NCBI GenBank assembly: GCA_003214695.1
Contig: QCLI01000008.1
Location: 1-52,261, forward strand
DNA: 52,261 bases
Source of the DNA: Prochlorococcus sp. AG-412-P08
Lineage (GTDB): Bacteria; Cyanobacteriota; Cyanobacteriia; PCC-6307; Cyanobiaceae
Direction of reading: 5' to 3'
The notes under the pieces are model-generated. The model did no database searches, was not told the origin of the DNA, and worked only from the letters and a program-made list of their open reading frames with translations. The position numbers and the translations under genes are program-made. This document shows positions 46,309 through 52,261 of the stretch, in pieces (position 1 is the first letter of the stretch; every line of letters begins with the position of its first letter).

Positions 46309-48621
46309 ATGTTTACGGTAGCCAAAATACTTGAAATGTTACCCAGAGAGGGTGGTGTAGAGTTAAAAACCTTGGAAAAAATGCTCAAGTTAACCAAGAA
46401 GATAGAGAGAGCTAGGCTTGATATTGCCTTAAATGCGCTTACAAAGCTAAAAATTATTGAAAAAGATAATGAAAATTTTGTAAAAAGATCCTTAGATGAG
46501 AAGGTAATCAAAGCTTCTATTCGGTGCAGTAGCAAAGGTTATTGTTTTGCAGTTAGAGATGATGGAGAAGAAGATATCTACATACGTGAGAACTTCCTTA
46601 ACCATGCCTGGCATGGAGACAAAGTACTTGTAAAGATAACGAAGGAAGGCGTCAGGCGAAGATCACCTGAAGGTGAGGTTCTTTGCATATTACAAAGGAC
46701 AAGAACAAATATACTTGCTTCTCTTGTAATAAATGATGGCCATCTAACAGCCAAGCCTCTCGATGAAAGAATATTATCAACAATAGAATTACCAGAAAAG
46801 GACTCTAAATACCTCAACACAAATAATGAAAATAATATTATAGATGTTAAAATAAATAGGTTTCCGTTAGCTCAATTATTAGCTAAGGGAGAAATTGTTA
46901 GAAAATTAAGCTTAGATGGTGGGCCTGAGGGTGATTTAGAGATCATTAAAACCAAATATAATTTGTCCACCAATGACAAGCCTCCTAATGTTGCAATTAA
47001 GAAGCCTCTAACTAAACAACGTAAGAACTTAGAAGAGCAGCCTTCATTATTATTTAGAGCATGGCATTCAGACGAATCACCTCTCTTACCTTCTATTTAT
47101 GCAGAACCAAGTGAAGGAGGCTTTAAATTATGGGTCCATGTCCCAGCTGTTAGTGAAAGAATTAATTTAGGTAGTAAATTAGACGAGTGGATTAAGAATC
47201 GGTCAAAATCAATTTGCTTAGGCAATACTTGGCAAAATCTACTAAGTTCTAAACTGCTTGATGAGGCTGGTTTTAAAGTTGATGAAATTAATAGTGCTAT
47301 AACAATAGAAGTGTTTATTAATAAAGAAGGCGAGGCCACCAATTGGGATTTTTATCTAAGTACAATAAAACCTGTTGCAATAATAAATGAAGAGAAGTTA
47401 AATATTTTAATTAAGAGAAAACCTGGAGCTAAAACCATTCCAGCTAAATTAAAGTCAATTAAAAATTCCATAAATACCATTGAATCAATAATATTCCTCT
47501 CCAATTTATTAAATAATACCCTAATGGAAGCTGGCCTTATAGAATTGGATTCTGACCTACCAAAAATTAGCAACTTAAAAGATTTAATCTATTCATCTCC
47601 AGGGTTAGACCTAGATGGTTGGATGCCCTCATTTATGATGAGCGATCCACAATCTATCATTAGTTTACTCACTAAGTATTCAAATATAATACTATCTAAG
47701 CATTTTAAAGCCTATAATATCGATTCAATAAACCTATCAAAACCCTTCCAAGAGAATTTACAAGTCAACGATATTATTAAATCAGCTTTATTACTTGACA
47801 CGCAAATAACTCTAGATGACGAAGGAACTGTAAGTTTGACAGAATTATTGAAATCAATAAAAGCTAGTCCAAATAAGCATTTCATACAAAAATTAGCAAA
47901 AAATTATATAATTGACTATAAATATAAATATTCATCAGGAGACGAAGAAGATCTTAACGAATACTCTAATTCTAAACTAATAAATTTCCCATTGTATGAT
48001 GAAACACCATGGAGTAATCCTGGAATGAATTACGCAGATATTATTAACCAATATATACTCTGTAAGTTTTTAGTTGAAGGTAAGCAAAACAAGAACATTA
48101 AGCCACCTGATCAACGATCATTAGGCAGGAAATGTTCTAGGCAGGATATAGATTGGCAAATCTTCACTAATACTCAAAAATCATTGATCTCCAAATTATG
48201 TAGTGAAAGTCAAATCACTGAGTTGAACACAAAAAGAAATCAGGCTAAGTTCTTTAGACAAGGCTTAATTTCAATCATTCAATTAAGGTCTGTAGAGAAA
48301 AATATTAATCAGATTATTCAAGGAACAATTACAGGTGTTCAAAGCTATGGCTTCTTTGTGGAGATTGAACCATCGCTAGCTGAAGGTCTCGTCCATGTAA
48401 GTTCTCTTGATGATGATTGGTATGAATATAGATCTAGGCAAAATCTATTAGTCGGTAGGAAAAATAAGAAAACCTATCAGATTGGAGATAATGTCAACGT
48501 AAAAATCCAAAAAGTAGATTTACTAAGAAACCAAATTGATCTAGATCTATATGATGATGAATCAATAACTAATAATGATAAGGAAATATCAATTGATTCA
48601 GACTCTAAAATAATCAAATAA
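46309..48621 (+). CDS. RNB-S1 protein (Zam/RNase R-like) lacking the catalytic acidic cluster
   Basis: 770 residues. An N-terminal winged-helix-like region (about 1-65) is followed by cold-shock-like OB sequence (GYCFAVRDDGEEDIYIREN; AWHGDKVLVKI), an RNB-like core (about 250-600), and a C-terminal S1 domain from about 670 (GTITGVQSYGFFVEI; AEGLVHVSSL). Where RNase II/R has the TIDxxDxxDxDDA metal site, this one reads AWHSDESPLLPSIYAE and then GFKLWVHVPAVSE, so the domain fold is recognisable but the catalytic Asp are absent. It is probably an RNA-binding protein without nuclease activity. It overlaps ubiX by one base. Confidence 0.78.
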   Translation: MFTVAKILEMLPREGGVELKTLEKMLKLTKKIERARLDIALNALTKLKIIEKDNENFVKRSLDEKVIKASIRCSSKGYCFAVRDDGEEDIYIRENFLNHAWHGDKVLVKITKEGVRRRSPEGEVLCILQRTRTNILASLVINDGHLTAKPLDERILSTIELPEKDSKYLNTNNENNIIDVKINRFPLAQLLAKGEIVRKLSLDGGPEGDLEIIKTKYNLSTNDKPPNVAIKKPLTKQRKNLEEQPSLLFRAWHSDESPLLPSIYAEPSEGGFKLWVHVPAVSERINLGSKLDEWIKNRSKSICLGNTWQNLLSSKLLDEAGFKVDEINSAITIEVFINKEGEATNWDFYLSTIKPVAIINEEKLNILIKRKPGAKTIPAKLKSIKNSINTIESIIFLSNLLNNTLMEAGLIELDSDLPKISNLKDLIYSSPGLDLDGWMPSFMMSDPQSIISLLTKYSNIILSKHFKAYNIDSINLSKPFQENLQVNDIIKSALLLDTQITLDDEGTVSLTELLKSIKASPNKHFIQKLAKNYIIDYKYKYSSGDEEDLNEYSNSKLINFPLYDETPWSNPGMNYADIINQYILCKFLVEGKQNKNIKPPDQRSLGRKCSRQDIDWQIFTNTQKSLISKLCSESQITELNTKRNQAKFFRQGLISIIQLRSVEKNINQIIQGTITGVQSYGFFVEIEPSLAEGLVHVSSLDDDWYEYRSRQNLLVGRKNKKTYQIGDNVNVKIQKVDLLRNQIDLDLYDDESITNNDKEISIDSDSKIIK

Positions 48622-49223
48622 TGATTTCTCCGATAGTAATAGGGGTAACTGGGGCATCTGCTCAAATACTTGCTGAAAGGTCTATAGATTTACTTCTTCA
48701 AGCAAATTACTCAATAAATCTTATTTTGAGTAAAGGAGCATATGAGGTCTGGAACTCAGAAAATAATATTCATATTCCCTTAGACTCTTTAAAACAAGAA
48801 AAGTTTTGGAGAGAACGGCTAAAAAATTCTAATGGCAAGCTTACATGTCATAAATGGAATGAAAATTCAGCGAGTATTGCAAGTGGAAGTCATAAAACAA
48901 AAGGAATGGTCATTCTCCCCTGTTCGATGGGAACTCTTGGAAGAATAGCTTCTGGTAGCTCAATCAATTTGTTAGAACGGTGTGCAGATGTTCATTTAAA
49001 AGAAGGCAGACCCCTAATCATTTCTCCTCGGGAAAGCCCATTTAATTTAATACACTTAAGGAATATGGCGACCTTATGTGAGTCCGGGGCTAAAATAGTG
49101 CCTTGTATTCCAGCATGGTACTCCCAGCCAAGTGATATAGATGAAATGATTGATTTTATGGTGGTTAGACTATTCGACTCACTTAATCTTGATTTAAAAG
49201 AGATCAATAGATGGAAGGCATAA
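48621..49223 (+). CDS. ubiX: UbiX-type flavin prenyltransferase
   Basis: Attaches a dimethylallyl group to FMN to make prenylated FMN for UbiD decarboxylases. The N-terminal VIGVTGASAQILAERSID binds FMN. MVILPCSMGTLGRIASGSS and LIISPRESPFNLIHLRNM are diagnostic. Length 200 is typical. The ATG overlaps the stop of the preceding gene (TAATG). Some cyanobacterial annotations call it 3-octaprenyl-4-hydroxybenzoate carboxylyase. Confidence 0.93.
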   Translation: MISPIVIGVTGASAQILAERSIDLLLQANYSINLILSKGAYEVWNSENNIHIPLDSLKQEKFWRERLKNSNGKLTCHKWNENSASIASGSHKTKGMVILPCSMGTLGRIASGSSINLLERCADVHLKEGRPLIISPRESPFNLIHLRNMATLCESGAKIVPCIPAWYSQPSDIDEMIDFMVVRLFDSLNLDLKEINRWKA

Positions 49224-49227
49224 TTTA

Positions 49228-49773
49228 ATGAAAATACTAAGAAATACCTTATTAATAAGTTCTATAGTACCTATATTTTTTACATTCTATGTAGCAGCAT
49301 TAAATTTGAATAGAACAACAAAGATAAAAATTCTGATATGGGAGATAGACCAACCAAGAATTGGCCTGCTTATAGCTCTAGGAAGTACAGTAGGTTTTTC
49401 AGTCTCTTCTCTAAATGTCCTATTAAGTAGTAATCATTCAATTCCAAAAACACGCAGAGTTAGAAAAAAAATAAAGGAAAAAGAGATCTCAAATGAAGAA
49501 GTAGGTAATTCTGATGAATTTAATGAAAATGATAATCAAGAGTATTATTTTGAAAGAGGAATTAGAGAACCGTCTCCCACAATATCTGTCCCTTATAAGA
49601 TCACACGTAAGCCTATAGAAAAAAATTTATACGATGAATCAAAATATGAACAAGAATATGATGAGGTTCGACCCACATCATATTCTTCTAGGGACAATCG
49701 TGTTCCTTTTTCTCAAGAAGCGGATTCTGTAATAGAAAATGACTGGTCATCTTTTCCTAATGAAGATTGGTAG
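49228..49773 (+). CDS. Hypothetical two-helix membrane protein with acidic tail
   Basis: 181 residues. Two hydrophobic helices (about 7-26 and 45-66) are followed by a basic patch (KTRRVRKKIKEK) and a long charged, probably disordered tail with many Glu, Asp, Asn and Tyr. No family is recognised. It begins four bases after the ubiX stop, so it belongs to the same transcript. The ending WSSFPNEDW looks like a conserved terminal patch. Confidence 0.6.
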   Translation: MKILRNTLLISSIVPIFFTFYVAALNLNRTTKIKILIWEIDQPRIGLLIALGSTVGFSVSSLNVLLSSNHSIPKTRRVRKKIKEKEISNEEVGNSDEFNENDNQEYYFERGIREPSPTISVPYKITRKPIEKNLYDESKYEQEYDEVRPTSYSSRDNRVPFSQEADSVIENDWSSFPNEDW

Positions 49774-49839
49774 CCAATCTCTCTAAATCTCTAACAATTG
49801 ATAGTTTTTGTATAAGATTAAAATAGCAATAATCAACCC

Positions 49840-50280
49840 TTGGAACAAAAGAAAGAACCTGTATTAAATCAGCAATCAAATTCAACAGATGCTCCAACTG
49901 CTAAGCCACAAAAACCTCTAAAAATTGAAGAAAAGCCCTTTGATGAATTTATTAACGAGCATCTTCTTCCATCCATTGAAAATGAATTAAGGAAAAAGTC
50001 ATGTCCAGCCAATTCATTGGTCTTTAGGAAGGGTGAGAGGCCTGTAACAGGAGGAGAATGTTGGCTAATTCAGGGTGAATTAGCCACTGGTAGAAAGTTT
50101 TACCTAACCTTTAGTACCAATAGCATTAAGTCCTTAAAAAACATTTCCTTAGCAGAGTCAGGCTCCGAACCAAGCTGCCTAGAATCATTCCTTATAGATG
50201 AAAAAAAAATAACACTGCAGCTTTTAACCTCTCGATTAATGCAGAGGTTAAATGGTCAAAAGTGGTTTGGCAACAACTAA
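49840..50280 (+). CDS. DUF2996-like hypothetical protein
   Basis: 146 residues with TTG start. The N-terminus is a low-complexity linker (about 1-28), then a compact domain whose start (EKPFDEFINEHLLPSIENEL) and later CWLIQGELATGRKFYLTF fit DUF2996, found in cyanobacteria and plant plastids. Function is unknown to me. It has no membrane segment. It is 66 bases downstream of the previous gene. Confidence 0.65.
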   Translation: MEQKKEPVLNQQSNSTDAPTAKPQKPLKIEEKPFDEFINEHLLPSIENELRKKSCPANSLVFRKGERPVTGGECWLIQGELATGRKFYLTFSTNSIKSLKNISLAESGSEPSCLESFLIDEKKITLQLLTSRLMQRLNGQKWFGNN

Positions 50281-50351
50281 TTAGACCGAAATTCAGCAAC
50301 TTAGTTGGGTTTAGATTCCTATCTGGTTAGAAAGTCACTTCTTCTAGCAAC

Positions 50352-50414
50352 ATGAAGTTCTTGATAGAAAGTGTGCAAAAAGCCTTATTATTGATATACG
50401 AATTGAATGAGTAA
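50352..50414 (+). other. 20-codon ORF ending directly before acsF
   Basis: ATG-initiated ORF (MKFLIESVQKALLLIYELNE) whose TAA stop is immediately followed by the acsF ATG. It could be a leader peptide that couples translation to acsF, or chance. No family is recognised. Confidence 0.2.
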
Positions 50415-51458
50415 ATGACGACTGCTACACCTGGAGGAATTGGAACAATTGGACGCAATGAACTTCCCCCACATTTAGACGAGAACCTGCTTACACCAAG
50501 GTTTTATACTACAGAATTTGAAAAAGCCGCCAAAACAGACTTAGAAATTGCCCGAAAAGACTTTGAGGCAATGTTTAAGGAAATGGAAGCAGATTACAAC
50601 TTAAAGCATTTTGACCGTAAAGCATCCCTAGAAAGGTTACAAGAACTTTCTCCAGAAGATAAAGCAGTCTATGAAAGTTATTTAGTACGATCAGTAGTTT
50701 CTGAATTTTCTGGTTTTTTACTCTTCAAAGAAATTTCTAACCGCTTTAAGAAAGCAGGTAGAACTGAACTTGGTCAATTTTTCACCTTTTTAGCTAGAGA
50801 TGAAGCTCGTCATGCTGGCTTTCTTGGAAGAGCACTAAAGACTGAAGGTATTAACGTAGACTTGCCTAACCTTCCAAAGAAGAGAGCAGCAACATTCTTT
50901 CCTCTGAGTTGGGTTTTATACTCGTTATATCTTTCTGAGAAGATTGGATATTGGAGATACATATTAATTAATAGGCATCTTAAAGCAAATCCAGATAAAG
51001 TATGTGCGCCTTTATTTGACTTTTTTGAGCCATGGTGCCAAGACGAGAATCGTCATGGAGATTGTATAAATATGATGATGCGTTGTTGGCCTGGTATGAC
51101 TAAAGGAATTAGAGGTAAAATACTAAGCAGATTTTTCCTCTGGACAGTATTTCTGACCCATACACTTACTGTCTGTGAAAGGGGTGAATTCTATGAGCTA
51201 CTGGGAATAGACCCAGTATTATTTGATGAAGAAGTAATCATACAAACAAATAATACATCGCGTAATGCATTTCCTTGGGTTTACAAGTTTGATGATGGTA
51301 AATTTCTTAAGATGAGATTAGATATTTTAAACGCTTTTAAAAATTGGAGAAAAGAAAGTGGTGTAAGAAAGCCTTTGGCCTTAAGTAAGTTTGTTATTTT
51401 GATATTAAAGCAATTTGTATTACCTATGGAGAAAACAAATTGTATTAGATATAGCTAA
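50415..51458 (+). CDS. acsF: Mg-protoporphyrin IX monomethyl ester oxidative cyclase, AcsF (oxygen-dependent)
   Basis: Diiron oxygenase that closes the isocyclic E ring of chlorophyll. The two Glu-x-x-His iron motifs appear as DEARHAGFLGRAL near residue 132 and DENRHGDCIN near residue 214. The N-terminal block LTPRFYTTEFEKAAKTDLE is also family-typical. Length 347 is normal. It faces the ferredoxin-ycf54 operon, which suggests a chlorophyll cyclase cluster. The start is set by MTTATPGG, common to picocyanobacterial AcsF. Confidence 0.96.
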   Translation: MTTATPGGIGTIGRNELPPHLDENLLTPRFYTTEFEKAAKTDLEIARKDFEAMFKEMEADYNLKHFDRKASLERLQELSPEDKAVYESYLVRSVVSEFSGFLLFKEISNRFKKAGRTELGQFFTFLARDEARHAGFLGRALKTEGINVDLPNLPKKRAATFFPLSWVLYSLYLSEKIGYWRYILINRHLKANPDKVCAPLFDFFEPWCQDENRHGDCINMMMRCWPGMTKGIRGKILSRFFLWTVFLTHTLTVCERGEFYELLGIDPVLFDEEVIIQTNNTSRNAFPWVYKFDDGKFLKMRLDILNAFKNWRKESGVRKPLALSKFVILILKQFVLPMEKTNCIRYS

Positions 51459-51482
51459 AAAGAAGCAATTAAAATATATAAA

Positions 51483-51854
51483 CTAAATATCGAAGGGATT
51501 TCCAGCTTCATTTTTAATAGATCCCAGGTATTTGCCAAATTGCAATTCATAAACTTCATCTTCTTCTTGGGTCTCCAACTCAGCAGTTCCATTTGCAAGT
51601 GCGATACAAAGCAAACCATACCCTTTTGACTGCATTTGTTTAGATAATCCAATACCTTGGGACTGATCAATTGTTCCTGAAACTATCTTCACTGCACAGG
51701 TTGTGCAACAACCATTTCTGCAAGAGTATGGTAATTCTTCACCATTCTCTTCAAAATGCTGAAGGATACTTGATCCATCAGGTACATACATCGTTATTTG
51801 TTTATTCTCTTGTTTGAAATTAATAGTAATTTTATGGGATTGGTTGCTATTCAT
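51483..51854 (-). CDS. 2Fe-2S ferredoxin (plant type, with C-terminal extension)
   Basis: 123 residues. The 2Fe-2S ligands are three cysteines in YSCRNGCCTTCAVKI and a fourth in YGLLCIALA, the spacing of plant-type ferredoxins. The domain is followed by an unusual acidic C-terminal extension (EEDEVYELQFGKYLG) and a tail. PetF-type ferredoxins are about 97-99 residues, so this is a variant form. It lies ten bases downstream of ycf54, and opposite acsF, so it may supply electrons to the cyclase; this is inference. Confidence 0.88.
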   Translation of the reverse strand: MNSNQSHKITINFKQENKQITMYVPDGSSILQHFEENGEELPYSCRNGCCTTCAVKIVSGTIDQSQGIGLSKQMQSKGYGLLCIALANGTAELETQEEDEVYELQFGKYLGSIKNEAGNPFDI

Positions 51855-51864
51855 GGTGAATTGA

Positions 51865-52197
51865 TTAGTGAGATGCGCTTATATCCTTTATAGGGGCTGC
51901 TGGGGGTAGATCCATTGCTTCGCTCTTAAGCTGATCCAAATCAAATTCCATTATAGAAATTTCTCCTCCAAATCTAAGTCGCAACCAATTAATTGCTGTT
52001 TGATCCCCTGCTACGACTGCCTCAACTTCTTCAAGGGATACACAGAATCGTTTAATCAATTCTGGTGAAAGATACCAGAAGGGAACATCGTTTCCCTTTC
52101 TATTACGTCTTTCGGAAATTGTTTCACGTAATTGGCCATTGCCACAAAGTTGTCCAATAGAGGCAACCAATACATAAAAAGGCTTTTTGTCACTCAT
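51865..52197 (-). CDS. ycf54: Ycf54 (MgPME-cyclase accessory protein, DUF2488)
   Basis: 110 residues. FYVLVASIGQLCG, the ERRNRKGNDVPFWYLSPE segment and TAINWLRLRFGGEI follow the Ycf54 layout. Ycf54 is needed for normal AcsF activity in Synechocystis and plants. Its position in an operon with a ferredoxin and next to acsF supports the call. The identity was read from family pattern only. Confidence 0.8.
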   Translation of the reverse strand: MSDKKPFYVLVASIGQLCGNGQLRETISERRNRKGNDVPFWYLSPELIKRFCVSLEEVEAVVAGDQTAINWLRLRFGGEISIMEFDLDQLKSEAMDLPPAAPIKDISASH

Positions 52198-52261
52198 ACC
52201 TAAAAAATCGCTTTAGATTTCTAATGGGATACTAGATCTATAACTATAAACAAATAAATGA

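Noticed and set aside
1-52261. Paulinella chromatophore as source
   Set aside because: Low GC and alpha-cyanobacterial gene types would fit, but argC and metH are intact here, whereas chromatophores are reported to lack arginine and methionine synthesis.
1-52261. CRISPR array, prophage, insertion sequence or genomic island
   Set aside because: No regularly spaced repeats, transposase, integrase or phage genes were seen; the single tRNA has no integrase beside it and no repeated 3' end was noticed.

Overview
The window looks like chromosome from a low-GC marine picocyanobacterium, most likely Prochlorococcus (low-light type or a related AT-rich lineage). The evidence is cyanobacterial photosynthesis genes (acsF, ycf54, hemJ, a psb30-like gene, a Ycf20-like gene and a cofactor-assembly gene for the b6f complex), AT-rich sequence, very short intergenic gaps, a B12-dependent metH together with cobN and cobU, and small conserved picocyanobacterial hypothetical genes. 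The family calls come from reading the proteins; no database search was run. No prophage, insertion sequence, integrase or CRISPR array was seen, so this is core chromosome rather than an obvious island.

Layout. 1-7 kb: ribBA (cut by the window edge), argC, purN, pgi, leuS. 7-14 kb: dapF, a cysteine desulfurase, a DUF1995 protein, a PBP4-type carboxypeptidase, coaD, a flavin-reductase-like protein, uvrC. 14-24 kb: hemJ, a PHP phosphoesterase, the large cobN, ilvE, metH. 24-27.5 kb: small hypotheticals, an Ap4A phosphorylase, a ribbon-helix-helix/J-domain fusion, and two unusual non-coding stretches (23955-24484 and 26786-27453). 27.5-38 kb: an RlmD-type methyltransferase, pheT, rpmG, rpsR, a minimal RNB ribonuclease, metG, an LptC-like lipoprotein, a CCB protein, cobU, a TrmL-type methyltransferase and a CAU tRNA. 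38-46 kb: 2-Cys peroxiredoxin, an FtsH homologue lacking its protease zinc ligands with a downstream polytopic membrane protein, rpmF, Ycf20-like, a HAD phosphatase, recJ, psb30-like, a CxxC-cluster protein and two half-size GDT1 transporters. 46-52 kb: a catalytically degenerate RNB protein with an S1 domain, ubiX, two hypotheticals, then acsF facing a ferredoxin-ycf54 operon.

How the genes work together. CobN and CobU make or salvage cobalamin, which MetH needs. AcsF, Ycf54 and probably the ferredoxin between them form the oxidative cyclase step of chlorophyll synthesis, and HemJ supplies the shared protoporphyrin precursor. Several pairs are translationally coupled (cobU/trmL, metG/lptC-like, RNB-S1/ubiX, desulfurase/DUF1995), and several convergent pairs overlap at their stop codons.

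The most unusual items are the apparently protease-dead, one-helix FtsH with its unknown membrane partner; two RNB-family proteins with opposite defects; a 668-base intergenic stretch holding four hairpins, including a perfect 17-bp stem; a GC-rich spot with a 33-codon ORF; and a 49-codon ORF upstream of the peroxiredoxin gene.
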